DNA of 64,000 nt from Paenibacillus ginsengarvi. Its GTDB lineage: Bacteria > Bacillota > Bacilli > Paenibacillales > NBRC-103111. Within the stretch, counting starts at the first letter, position 1. Every line of letters starts with the position of its first letter. Location of the stretch: NCBI RefSeq assembly GCF_003626695.1, contig NZ_RBAH01000029.1, positions 1 to 64,000 of the forward strand, read 5' to 3'. Made by a program: the position numbers and the translations under genes. Shown here one piece after another: positions 45,301-52,712 of the stretch. The notes under the pieces were generated by a model. The model saw only the letters and a list, made by a program, of their open reading frames with translations. It ran no database searches and was not told the DNA's origin.

Positions 45301-45427
45301 ACGGCTAATGCAGAACGGGAGCAAAGTCGCCGATGCCGGTTTGGCAGCAGGCTTCAAGGATACCGGGTACTTTATCCGCGTTTTCCGCAACTATTGGGGG
45401 ATTACGCCGGGAGAGCTGAAGCTCTAG
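42389..45427 (+). CDS. GH31-like pseudoenzyme fused to an AraC DNA-binding domain
   Basis: A 1012-residue protein, SD GGAGGT before the ATG. Residues 1 to about 745 align along their length with the GH31 enzyme just upstream (RINAIASNIFHITVSETEHF; GLDATWMEVHYDRSTNQNWH; SWAYWRHPCLLD). Both catalytic aspartates are gone: the nucleophile position is T375 (FKLTENSG instead of FKLDASNQ) and the acid/base position is G440 (WAGGLADE instead of WAGDTGGG). Around them the pocket residues remain. After an Ala/Arg-rich linker (about 750-790) comes an all-helical segment (about 795-920) like the middle domain of Paenibacillus YesN-type regulators, then an AraC double helix-turn-helix (924-1012: LNVAAQRLHVNASHLSRLFK and VADAGLAAGFKDTGYFIRVF). 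No membrane segment. Inference: a cytosolic sugar-sensing transcription factor. Confidence 0.9.
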   Translation: MRRKPTCTQFQTAEGSFLRINAIASNIFHITVSETEHFPESPLVRYDIVRFPASRPDFKLEEDDEAYTLRTGRASLRAAKRDGRLSFQHSRGELAIGHAPLPSSPELSDPSGTFFEARFELDAEERIYGTGIGSDTIMKRGQHIRMRMMKRDAYTPVPFLMSSRGWGLYANTSDPHDFDIGHADPDRIMLRVPSPTLDYLLFAGSGYAELLSSYTAIAGKPRLLPLWAYGLAFIGNQQANARETIEDAMKFRDADIPCDMIGLDATWMEVHYDRSTNQNWHPERFFIPRWNPKGQHTFIGTLRAMGFKLSLWLGSDFDLTRYEERLAAERVKLSDGDAASPDTAGQSNGEQEQEEIWYTHLEKFVDQGVSAFKLTENSGALKGKSWSNGMGDEEMHHLYPLLLAKQMHDGFKRQTGKRPMVYAAEGYAGIQQYAAMWAGGLADEPDEPRSLVKILNASLCGLSNMANDMDIHSPEGIHFGFLQPWSKVNSWAYWRHPCLLDVPLREMFKRYAKLRYRLIPYIYSSAYTAYATGMPIIRAMPLMYPRQTEMAEMTTQYMFGDSLLVGAFTEQIELPEGEWIDYWTGRRYRGPAKLEYHAPEQAGGPLFVRAGAILPMWPEMNHVGQKPVDTISLHIYPHKDSEFTLYEDDGVTCKYEEGAFSLTTVLCESSEHRTLVHIGARNGQYDGMSAERSYDVFVHLQTKPSLVTVDGSEYQETTRAKKSQLQAGWSFDRTTGVLHLHVEERKNRSGSVRIELLHGGEAARKSWTTSKRPAAAGGTAAVRQAEAYAAPAADRRDFRAPSPSQFEKHLEMGLETGNKGKLRSALERLMAEETKERTSGEDREQLLYVSGLLAGFIERKQWPMKQVVGDLYERFLSLQTEAGDETSGQVLLQVAERIADYSQTSRTSALHPLVQQLQEMVEQEMDQQFFTLNVAAQRLHVNASHLSRLFKQETGKSFSDYMMEQKMIYAKRLMQNGSKVADAGLAAGFKDTGYFIRVFRNYWGITPGELKL

Positions 45428-45479
45428 GCAAGCGGCGGCCGGACGATTGCGATATAGGCAAAAATATGCCCCTTTAACG

Positions 45480-45522
45480 AAAACGATGGGTCCGGCAGCG
45501 ATGCTCGGATACCCATCGTTTT
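45480..45522. terminator. Bidirectional terminator
   Basis: A perfect 12-bp stem, AAAACGATGGGT (45480-45491) and ACCCATCGTTTT (45511-45522), with T residues on the plus strand and A residues (T on the minus strand) on the other side. It serves both convergent genes. Confidence 0.9.
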
Positions 45523-45541
45523 GTTGTCCGCTCATGCGCGG

Positions 45542-46549
45542 TTAAGAGTGGAACGCGTTGAATACAGAAGCGTTCTCGTCGGCCAGCACCGTCGCCCGGA
45601 TCGTCTCGGCAATATCCCGGTGCGTCAGCACACTCGGTTTATTCTCGATGCGGCGGATAAAGTCCTGCGTCAAGTTGGTCTCCGGCTTCGTCAGTTCCAT
45701 TTTCGCAAACGGCTCGTCGTGCGTAATCTGGAAATACAGCTCCTCCTGACCGACAGAAGGGTCCCCGTTCAGCCGAAGCTCGGCGCAGCCTTCCGTGCCG
45801 ACGATGAAAATGCGGCAATCGCCCCACGTCCAGCTTTTGGTCGGCGTATGCCAATCCGTATACAGCTGGGCCATCGTTCCTCCGCTCATCGATACTTGAG
45901 CGGCTGCCGTATCGTAGAAGTCCGGATACTCGGGAAGGATGTGCTTCGCCACCTGACTGTGCACCGAAGCGACCTCCTGACCGGTCAAAAAGCGCAGCAG
46001 GTCGAAGTCGTGAATGAACAGATCGATCACGAGGCCTCCGCTCTCCCGCTTGGAGAAATGCCAGGCGTGCCGGGAAGCCGGGGACAGCCGGTGAGGCTTC
46101 CGCGTCGAGATGCTGACGATCCGCCCGAGCTTCCCCGCGTCGATCGCCTGCTTCAGCGTATGAATCGACGCTCGGAACCGCTCGGTCAGCATAACGCCAA
46201 CCTGAATGCTCCCCCGGTTCAAAACCGCCTCCAGCCGCTCGAGCTGCTCCCGGTTCGTTGCGACCGGCTTATCCAGCATGACATGTTTGCCGTGGCGCTC
46301 GCACCATTCGATGACATCGATTTTCCGGTTGTTGACCGCAGACGAGCCAATTACATTCACAGAGCTATCCAGAAAGGCGTCCGGACTGTCTACAAGCATA
46401 ATGCCGTGGCGCTGTGCCAAACTCTGCGCCAAGCTTGGCGATTCCGGCTCGTAAATGCCCGCGCATGTAGCCCCGAGCGCAAGCATTTGATCGACAAAAG
46501 ATGCGATATGGGCGTGCTGGCAGCCGTAAATTCCAAATCGGTACGACAT
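45542..46549 (-). CDS. Gfo/Idh/MocA-family oxidoreductase
   Basis: A protein of 335 residues from ATG 46549 (AAGGGGGAT upstream). The N-terminal nucleotide-binding fold starts MSYRFGIYGCQHAHIASFVD, and DKPVATN (about residues 96-102) is the EKP-type motif of the family with Asp replacing Glu. The H-x3-D-type pair is seen in LVIDLFIHDFDLLRFL. These enzymes oxidise or epimerise sugars, inositols or sugar acids with NAD(P). The glycine-rich turn is YGCQHAH rather than the usual GxGxxG, so cofactor binding may be atypical. It is convergent with the GH31-AraC gene and may act on a related sugar; substrate unknown. Confidence 0.88.
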   Translation of the reverse strand: MSYRFGIYGCQHAHIASFVDQMLALGATCAGIYEPESPSLAQSLAQRHGIMLVDSPDAFLDSSVNVIGSSAVNNRKIDVIEWCERHGKHVMLDKPVATNREQLERLEAVLNRGSIQVGVMLTERFRASIHTLKQAIDAGKLGRIVSISTRKPHRLSPASRHAWHFSKRESGGLVIDLFIHDFDLLRFLTGQEVASVHSQVAKHILPEYPDFYDTAAAQVSMSGGTMAQLYTDWHTPTKSWTWGDCRIFIVGTEGCAELRLNGDPSVGQEELYFQITHDEPFAKMELTKPETNLTQDFIRRIENKPSVLTHRDIAETIRATVLADENASVFNAFHS

Positions 46550-46799
46550 CGTTGGATCCCCCTTAGGTCGGATACGGATTGCATTCGTCAATCGCTTCCA
46601 AGTTCTATGATCACTATAGCAATCGGTTTCTGAGCCGACAAGCCAAAACTTGCAAAATATATGCCATATTCCGCACCAGCCGCTACACGACGATAATCGT
46701 GCAGCTTCTACTATACTGTCAATGTTTATAGCTGTTTTTCCATCAAAAAAGCGGTCGGGATAACACTATATCCGGAGGTAACCGCTCATCGCCCCATCC

Positions 46800-47513
46800 T
46801 TATCTTTTTTGCGCCGCCCAAGTTACAACCTCGCTTTTCAGAATAACCGGCTTGCCGTCCCTGTTTATTTCCACAGCGAACGGCTTCACCTTCCGCAGCA
46901 GTACGTTCCAGCCCTCATACAGAGTCGAGAGCGCCTGCAACAGCTCCTCCGTATCGAACACAAGCTCAAACATCGGATCGAGCTCCTCGCCCGTTTCCTT
47001 TACGATTTCTTTGACGTTCGAGTTCAAGAGCAGGCAATGTACGCCACTCGACCTTGTCCCCTCTATCATCCTGCGAATCGTCCGTTCGAACACCATTTTG
47101 CTATCCAGATGCTCCAAGGTGGAGATGGAGAACACAAAGTCGTACTCATTAGGCGCTATTGGGAAATCCGCAACGTTCGCGGCGACCAAGTCCAGATGGT
47201 CAGGAACACCGTATTCGCGACCGTATTTGTCCAGATGGCGGATCGCCGACTCGAGCAAATCGACGCATACGATCTTTCCCTTCGTACCCGCCAGCTTGCG
47301 CGCCAGCGGAATGCTGTTCCTTCCGACACCGCAGCCGAGGTCCAGCAGCCGCAGATCGTCCCGCCGCTCCAGCAGCTCGAATACATCCAGCACGGCTTTG
47401 ACGGGCTTATGCAGCCAAGACCCTTCTTGAAAAAGCGTATGGTTTTCATAGCAGTTGTCGTGATACAACTTTTCGCTTTCCCGGATGCGGTCGATCCGGT
47501 TTTGTGACAACAT
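46800..47513 (-). CDS. Class I SAM-dependent methyltransferase
   Basis: A protein of 237 residues. Motif I is LRLLDLGCGVGRNSIPLA (about 55-72), the acidic end of strand 2 follows in KIVCVDLLES, and post-I/motif IV is NEYDFVFSISTLEHLD. The fold matches small-molecule or TehB-like methyltransferases. SD GGAGGG before the ATG. It is the first of a run of small modification genes, mostly acetyltransferases. Acceptor unknown. Confidence 0.88.
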   Translation of the reverse strand: MLSQNRIDRIRESEKLYHDNCYENHTLFQEGSWLHKPVKAVLDVFELLERRDDLRLLDLGCGVGRNSIPLARKLAGTKGKIVCVDLLESAIRHLDKYGREYGVPDHLDLVAANVADFPIAPNEYDFVFSISTLEHLDSKMVFERTIRRMIEGTRSSGVHCLLLNSNVKEIVKETGEELDPMFELVFDTEELLQALSTLYEGWNVLLRKVKPFAVEINRDGKPVILKSEVVTWAAQKR

Positions 47514-47597
47514 AGAGTCCCTCCGTTCAGCGCTTCTACAACGCTTTTGCGCTGAAATGTCCCGGTCTTTTCCCGCTGCGGGAACGAGGCGGAGCCT

Positions 47598-48014
47598 TCA
47601 GCCGCATCCTATCGTTTTCACCATCAGAATCTCGAGCGGCTCCTGTTCGAGCAGCAAACAGCCGGCATCCCGGTACCCCAATTTTCTGTAAAAATGCTGG
47701 GCAGCCTCATTCGCCATAGTCGAAGTCATCACCCGATTGCAGCCTTTCCGCCTCATTTCCTCTTCCCAGAACAGTACAGCCTGCTTTCCCGTTCCTTGCC
47801 CCCGGTACGGCTCATCGATCCAGATCATATTCAGAAAAGGCGTGTTATCCCAAAAATAACCGTACCGCATCCAGCCGATGCGCTGCTCCTCTTCACTCAG
47901 AAAGATATAAATTTCGTTTCCTCTGATTTTCGGCAGTATTAAGCTTTCCAGAATATGAGCGTCCCGATCGTGTATGTACCCGTAATCCGAATCTTCTGCG
48001 GCAGCAATTCTCAT
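47598..48014 (-). CDS. GNAT-family N-acetyltransferase
   Basis: A 138-residue single GNAT domain. Motif A, which binds acetyl-CoA pyrophosphate, is in MIWIDEPYRGQGTGKQAVLF (RGQGTG), and motif B in AAQHFYRKLGYRDAGCLLLE, where the Tyr of FYRKLGY is the usual general acid. SD AAGGAGG. Substrate not known; divergent from the next acetyltransferase gene. Confidence 0.9.
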   Translation of the reverse strand: MRIAAAEDSDYGYIHDRDAHILESLILPKIRGNEIYIFLSEEEQRIGWMRYGYFWDNTPFLNMIWIDEPYRGQGTGKQAVLFWEEEMRRKGCNRVMTSTMANEAAQHFYRKLGYRDAGCLLLEQEPLEILMVKTIGCG

Positions 48015-48099
48015 AGCGCTCCTCCTTAAAATTTGTTGTATTTTTATACAAATGGTTGTACATTAATTAAAATTCTATCTTAGGGAGGCGATACGCATC

Positions 48100-48570
48100 A
48101 TGTACCCTATTAGAAAAGCGACTATGGACGACACCCCGGACATGTTTAAGCTCATTAACGATTATGCCGAAGAAGGGAAACTGCTGCATCGGACGCTTGG
48201 CTCGATCTATGAACATCTCCAATGCTTTTATGTGGCGGAATACAACGGTGCAGTGATCGGTACCGTAAGTCTGCACATCTTGGACAAAGATCTGGCGGAG
48301 GTAAGATCGCTTACCGTCTCATCCGAGTTTTTTGGAAAAGGAATCGGGAAGCGTCTCGTTCAAACCGCCATTCGCGAGACGAAAGCTTTAGGGATTCAAA
48401 CCTTATTGTCCTTAACTTATCAGGTTGATTTTTTCGAAAAATGCGGATTTCGTCTTGTAGATAAAAAGCAATTGCCGATGGCCAAAGTGTGGAAAGACTG
48501 CATGCACTGCTCCAAATTTTCTAACTGCGATGAACATGCCATGATCCTCGGCGCCCTGTCATCCTCTTGA
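48100..48570 (+). CDS. N-acetyltransferase resembling single-domain N-acetylglutamate synthase
   Basis: A 156-residue GNAT protein. It starts MYPIRKATMDDTPDMFKLIN and has the acetyl-CoA motif near SSEFFGKGIGKRLVQTAI (GKGIGK) and FFEKCGFRLVDKKQLPMAKV. The C-terminal part VWKDCMHCSKFSNCDEHAM carries a Cys-x2-Cys-x5-Cys pattern seen in short ArgA-type N-acetylglutamate synthases of bacteria lacking the amino-acid-kinase domain. That would place it at the first step of arginine synthesis, but no arg genes are near, so the assignment is tentative. SD GGGAGG. Confidence 0.82.
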   Translation: MYPIRKATMDDTPDMFKLINDYAEEGKLLHRTLGSIYEHLQCFYVAEYNGAVIGTVSLHILDKDLAEVRSLTVSSEFFGKGIGKRLVQTAIRETKALGIQTLLSLTYQVDFFEKCGFRLVDKKQLPMAKVWKDCMHCSKFSNCDEHAMILGALSSS

Positions 48571-48574
48571 TTCG

Positions 48575-48709
48575 CTACGACTTCCAAGATTCCTTCATCC
48601 AGCCGCCGATCGGCTGAAGCACATAAGTGCAAATTTCGTGAAGCTGCTCCCCTGAACCGGGATCTGGCAGGAAATCTTCAATCAGCGTCGCCATAGCTGC
48701 ATCAAACAT
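48575..48709 (-). pseudogene. Possible small gene or decayed 3' gene end
   Basis: On the minus strand an ATG directly following a TGA opens 44 codons: MFDAAMATLIEDFLPDPGSG and on to QPIGGWMKESWKS. Upstream in the same frame, before the TGA, readable sequence ESLLVAVGRQNEYELEQI suggests a longer gene interrupted by a stop. No clear SD precedes the ATG (GAGCAAATC). No family recognised. It fills the gap between the N-acetyltransferase gene and the next GNAT gene, whose end it follows directly. Confidence 0.3.
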
Positions 48710-48765
48710 TCAGATTTGCTCCAGCTCGTATTCGTTTTGACGGCCCACCGCCACAAGCAAAGACT

Positions 48766-49692
48766 CTAGTCCACCTGGGAGCACGATTTACACCAGACAA
48801 ACATGTTGCCTAGCTCCCGAAAACCTACTCTCGTATAAACGCGCATCGCGTCGTCCGGTTCGCGATCGAGCGTCCACAGCCCGCCATGATTGATATACAA
48901 CTGAGTGACTCCCCGTTCCTTCAACCGGTGCATCGCTTCGTACAGCAGGTTAGTGGCGAGTCCTCGTCTTCTGTGTGTCTTTGCCGTGCCGAACGGCTCG
49001 ATAATGGCAATACGGTTCGCGGTATCGTGCCATACGTTGGCGAAGCCGACAACCTGTTCCGCTTCGTCGACGACGACCAAATCCAGCTCCTGATGGTACG
49101 TCAAGCCGGACATAAGGCGATTGTATATATCCAACGTCGGTTTAGTGAGTCCTGCGGAACCTGCCATTATAGCCACTTTTTGCGGTAAATCGCCGGGCTG
49201 GATAGGCCGTACGGAGTAGCCTGCCGGAAAATTCGGCTCTGGAATCGCTTGCTCCAGATTGATCACGCCCGAGTACATATACCAGGTGTGCGGCGTATAA
49301 CCTCTGTCCCGCAAAATGGGAGCGCGTATCCGATCCTCGAGATAGGCCCACACGTACACCTCTTGCCCGCTTCGATCTTCCAGCGAAGGACCGCAGTACC
49401 GCTTTTCCGCCCAAGCGAAAATTTCATTCTCGAGATGGGCGTATTCGGGGCCGGTAAAAACGTACAAGATCCGGTAATGCCCCGGCCAAATCGCCCCGAT
49501 CGTCGTACCGTCCTCCAGCTCGCAGACTGTCACCTGGTTACGAAACGCATCGCCGCCAAATGCGCGATTGTAATCCCAGTCGCCCAGACTCGGATAAAAC
49601 CGGCGCTCCGGGTCCGCGAACTTTTGCCTGATGAGTTCTCGAAGTACGGTGTAATCGTTTTCTTCAACATATGGCCGGAACCTTACCCCCAT
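48766..49692 (-). CDS. GNAT-family acetyltransferase, long two-part form
   Basis: A protein of 308 residues. The C-terminal half is a full GNAT domain: strand 4 and motif A in AIIEPFGTAKTHRRRGLATN (Q/RxxGxG/A variant RRRGLA) and motif B in MRVYTRVGFRELGNMFVWCK. The N-terminal half (VRFRPYVEENDYTVLRELIR) looks like a degenerate GNAT-like domain that begins with a normal first helix, so this may be a tandem GNAT. SD GGAGGTG before the ATG. Substrate unknown. Confidence 0.85.
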   Translation of the reverse strand: MGVRFRPYVEENDYTVLRELIRQKFADPERRFYPSLGDWDYNRAFGGDAFRNQVTVCELEDGTTIGAIWPGHYRILYVFTGPEYAHLENEIFAWAEKRYCGPSLEDRSGQEVYVWAYLEDRIRAPILRDRGYTPHTWYMYSGVINLEQAIPEPNFPAGYSVRPIQPGDLPQKVAIMAGSAGLTKPTLDIYNRLMSGLTYHQELDLVVVDEAEQVVGFANVWHDTANRIAIIEPFGTAKTHRRRGLATNLLYEAMHRLKERGVTQLYINHGGLWTLDREPDDAMRVYTRVGFRELGNMFVWCKSCSQVD

Positions 49693-49803
49693 CTCGCTTC
49701 ACCTCCATAAGTTCCTTCGTTGTTAACAAAACTCGAACGTAGAGCCGGCCGCACAATAGGCCGAATGCCAACTGCTCCAAAGTAAACAAGTTCGGCTGCA
49801 CTG

Positions 49804-50253
49804 TCAGCCCTCTCCGGACATATTGCTCACCCACAGCGGCCTGCCTTCTCTTAATGCCTCCGGAATCATTTCTTGAACCAGGTACGGCAGAACGTCATGC
49901 TCTTTCAGCTTCTCGGCCGTAGGCTGGGTCCAGTAAAATTCCAGATGCGACTCCTGCGATTTTGGATTCGTTCCGCCCCTCAATTCCTCGCATCGAACTT
50001 CGAACACATGATTGATCTCGTGATATTGTTTATGCTCAAGGCCAAACTCGACAACACCGAGGAAACGGACGACTTCCACGGCAGTGACGCCCAACTCCTC
50101 TCGCAGTTCCCTTTTGAGAGCCGTTACGGCTCCTTCCCCATGCTCGACGCCCCCTCCCGGCAAAAAGGAATGCGCTCCTTTCATCCTGGCGATCAAAATT
50201 TGGCCGTCACTTACTACAACCGCTCTGGCAATATGGCGAAATTGAATGCTCAT
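49804..50253 (-). CDS. Nudix hydrolase
   Basis: A 149-residue protein with a complete 23-residue Nudix box, G-x5-E-x7-REL-x-EE-x-GV, in GGVEHGEGAVTALKRELREE followed by LGV, preceded by HSFLPGG. It hydrolyses a nucleoside-diphosphate-linked compound with Mg. ATG at 50253 has GGAGG nine bases upstream and is preferred to an earlier ATG. MutT-like cleaning or an ADP-sugar substrate are equally possible. Divergent from the kinase gene. Confidence 0.92.
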   Translation of the reverse strand: MSIQFRHIARAVVVSDGQILIARMKGAHSFLPGGGVEHGEGAVTALKRELREELGVTAVEVVRFLGVVEFGLEHKQYHEINHVFEVRCEELRGGTNPKSQESHLEFYWTQPTAEKLKEHDVLPYLVQEMIPEALREGRPLWVSNMSGEG

Positions 50254-50403
50254 TCCGGTGCTCCTCCAGCAATCCATTATTTCATCTATACTACCACGAC
50301 TTTCTTCGCGCGAACGTGTAAACCTTTTATATAATTACTTTATACATTCACACGTCCGCATCCATTTCGTACAATTAATATGCTGAGAGATGAGGGATTT
50401 CAA

Positions 50404-50931
50404 GTGTTCTTTCTGCAAATGTCTGGCTATCCCGGCTCGGGAAAGTCTACGCTGGCTAAAGCGATAGCCGCACGAACGGGAGCGGTTATTGTCGACCATG
50501 ATGTGGTGAAATCGGCGCTGCTGGGAGCGATGGCATCCCGCGTCCCGGATGACGCGGGCGGCATCTCGTACGAGATCGACTGGGCGCTCGTAGAGTTCCA
50601 GCTCTCTTTAGGCAGAAGCGTCATTATGGACAGCCCCTGCTTATATTCGATCCAACTGGAAAAAGGAACGGCGCTCGCCGAGCGGTATCGGGTACGGTAC
50701 AAATATGTAGAGTGCTTTCTTGGGGATAACCAGATCCGGGACCACAGATTGAAGACGCGCGAGCGAAAAATCAGCCAGGTGGGCGAACTGCCCGCAGAGC
50801 TGAAAAACACGATCCTCACCCCCGAACAGAGCAAAAGCATAAGACCCTCCGAAGCCCGTTATGTCATCGTCGATACGGAACAAGCTCTGGAAAGCTACAT
50901 AGAAGAAGTCGAAGCTTATCTAAAAGAATAA
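50404..50931 (+). CDS. P-loop kinase-like protein
   Basis: A protein of 175 residues. Walker A GYPGSGKST follows the start closely; IVDHDVVKSAL holds the conserved Asp of small-molecule kinases, and RLKTRERKISQVGE is the arginine-rich lid, as in chloramphenicol phosphotransferase, gluconate-kinase-like and zeta-toxin folds. A GTG start at 50404 with TGAGGG seven bases upstream is chosen over ATG 50380, which has no SD. The phosphate acceptor is unknown. Followed at 28 bases by a GNAT gene. Confidence 0.85.
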   Translation: MFFLQMSGYPGSGKSTLAKAIAARTGAVIVDHDVVKSALLGAMASRVPDDAGGISYEIDWALVEFQLSLGRSVIMDSPCLYSIQLEKGTALAERYRVRYKYVECFLGDNQIRDHRLKTRERKISQVGELPAELKNTILTPEQSKSIRPSEARYVIVDTEQALESYIEEVEAYLKE

Positions 50932-50959
50932 CCGCTTTACGCTTGGAGGTGGACCATAA

Positions 50960-51538
50960 ATGAACATTACGCTGAAATACGAAAAGCCGGACGTACTGCC
51001 CAGCTACGGAGACATCACCATCGCCTTCGTAGCAACTAGCGAATACCACATTGAGCCGCTGGAACAAGGTCTCGGCGGTCTCCTCTTGCGCGAGGTCCCG
51101 ATCGAGCGTCCGTATACGGTCGATTACGATGCGGAAAAAGGACGCGGCCCGGAGCGCTGGCTGAATAGATGGGATTTACGCAACTGGTGCGTCGTCTCCG
51201 CTTACAACGAGCAAGAGGAGCGCATCGGTGGCGCGGTGCTGGCCTATGACACGCCAGGGGTACATTTTCTGGAGGACAGGACGGACATCGCCGGTCTATG
51301 GGATTTGCGGGTTAAACCGATCTTTCGCGGACAAGGAGTAGGCAAGGCCATTATGGAGAAAGCCGTGGAATGGGCCCGATCCAAAGAATGCAAGCAATTG
51401 AAAATAGAAACGCAAAGCAACAATGTAGCGGCGTGCCGCTTCTATGCGCAGCAAGGAGCCCATCTGGGAACGATCGAACGGTATGCGTATGAAGACAAGC
51501 CTCATCTTGCCAGACTGAACTGGTACATCGATTTGTGA
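50960..51538 (+). CDS. GNAT-family N-acetyltransferase
   Basis: A protein of 192 residues. Motif A is LWDLRVKPIFRGQGVGKAIM (RGQGVG), followed by LKIETQSNNVAACRFYAQQG with the usual Asn-Asn-x-Ala-x-x-x-Tyr acid. This pattern resembles streptothricin or RimI-like acetyltransferases (sat group), so an antibiotic-resistance role is possible but not shown. SD GGAGGTGG. It is in one unit with the P-loop kinase gene and ends at a terminator. Confidence 0.88.
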   Translation: MNITLKYEKPDVLPSYGDITIAFVATSEYHIEPLEQGLGGLLLREVPIERPYTVDYDAEKGRGPERWLNRWDLRNWCVVSAYNEQEERIGGAVLAYDTPGVHFLEDRTDIAGLWDLRVKPIFRGQGVGKAIMEKAVEWARSKECKQLKIETQSNNVAACRFYAQQGAHLGTIERYAYEDKPHLARLNWYIDL

Positions 51539-51582
51539 TCAATAAATAGGTATCGATAGCTCCCGATCGCATATGCGCTGCC

Positions 51583-51617
51583 AGCTCCCTGCGGCCTTAC
51601 GCCGAAGGGAGCTTTTC
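51583..51617 (+). terminator. Terminator after the kinase-GNAT unit
   Basis: AGCTCCCT (51583-51590) and AGGGAGCT (51606-51613), with inner CGGC/GCCG, followed by TTTTC. Confidence 0.85.
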
Positions 51618-51627
51618 TATTGCGCCG

Positions 51628-52449
51628 TTATTTGGCTGCCGCCGTGCGGATCGCCGGATGAGGAATGAAGGAAAGCGGAGCCCCTTTCTGCACAGCCGTG
51701 GGGGCGACGCCCGTAAACTTTTTGAATACGCGATGAAAGTACGATTGCTCGCAATAGCCCAGATGATCGGAAATTTCTGCAATCGTCATCAGGTTGCTCT
51801 TCAGCAACTCGCATGCCACCGCTACTTTCACCTGATGAATATATTCGATAGGCGTTTGCCCGAGCACTTCCTTGAAGATGCGGGTGACATGGTTCGGCGA
51901 GCGGTCGATGTGATGCGCCAGATCGGACAGCTGGATCGGCTTGTTATGATTGTGGACGATGTAATTTTGCAGCTTGTGGATCAAATCCTTCTTGACCGCC
52001 GAACTGGTCTTCGACAACGCGTCGTTAATCAGTCTTCCGATCAGCTCGAGCACGATTCCTTGGCAGATGAGCCGTCCGCCCGGCGTCTGCTCGAACCATT
52101 GCAGCAGCAGCATGGCGAAGCGCTGGCGGAAGTAATTCGCATTATGCGCGCTCCACTTGTTCGCTCCCCGCTCCTGCAGCAGACGGATCGCCTCCTCCTC
52201 ATCGTCCGAGGTCGTGAAGTGGGCGGAATACTTCTGATGCGGACCTTTGCTGTCGTTGTGACAGGAGCGGACGGTGCCGGACGGGATGAACAGGATGTCC
52301 CCCGGATTCAGCTCGATCCGCTCTCCCCCTATATAATAAATAACCGTTCCTCCCGTCACGAAAATGAAAATATGGTGCGGCACCCGGTCCTCGCGAATTT
52401 GCCATTTCTCGATACGGTCGTCGTACAAGACGGACTTTAGATGAATCAT
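51628..52449 (-). CDS. AraC-family transcriptional regulator, cupin type
   Basis: A protein of 273 residues. The N-terminal cupin part (FIFVTGGTVIYYIGGERIEL, NPGDILFIPSGTVRSCHNDS) is a ligand pocket; the C-terminal double helix-turn-helix is in IQLSDLAHHIDRSPNHVTRI and MTIAEISDHLGYCEQSYFHR. It is divergent from the amidohydrolase/Rieske/binding-protein genes and presumably controls them. SD GGGGAGG with an 11-base spacer. Confidence 0.92.
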   Translation of the reverse strand: MIHLKSVLYDDRIEKWQIREDRVPHHIFIFVTGGTVIYYIGGERIELNPGDILFIPSGTVRSCHNDSKGPHQKYSAHFTTSDDEEEAIRLLQERGANKWSAHNANYFRQRFAMLLLQWFEQTPGGRLICQGIVLELIGRLINDALSKTSSAVKKDLIHKLQNYIVHNHNKPIQLSDLAHHIDRSPNHVTRIFKEVLGQTPIEYIHQVKVAVACELLKSNLMTIAEISDHLGYCEQSYFHRVFKKFTGVAPTAVQKGAPLSFIPHPAIRTAAAK

Positions 52450-52488
52450 AAGCGGCGCTGCCTCCCCTACTTACGATGCTAAGACGGA

Positions 52489-52522
52489 TTTCCGAAATTA
52501 AAACGACGGCCACTTTCGGAAA
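52489..52522. promoter_or_regulatory. Inverted repeat in the divergent AraC/amidohydrolase region
   Basis: TTTCCGAAA (52489-52497) and TTTCGGAAA (52514-52522) form a perfect 9-bp inverted repeat with 16 bases between. It lies 40-70 bases before the AraC start. A direct repeat GAATCGTT occurs at 52575-52582 and 52589-52596 (14-bp step). Both are candidate regulator sites. Confidence 0.55.
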
Positions 52523-52712
52523 GGTCCTGCCTTCATTGTACATGCCCAGCCGACAGCTTGTCGCGAAAACGGTTGAATCGTTCAAAAAGAATCGTTAACG
52601 TTCATGGATATGGGTTCGGCACCGTGATACATTGAGGGTAAGCGCTGTGCGAGCTTTTCCGGGCTAGCGTTTCGCCCGCGCTTCACGCCAGAGAAAGAAA
52701 GGGGACAAGAGA

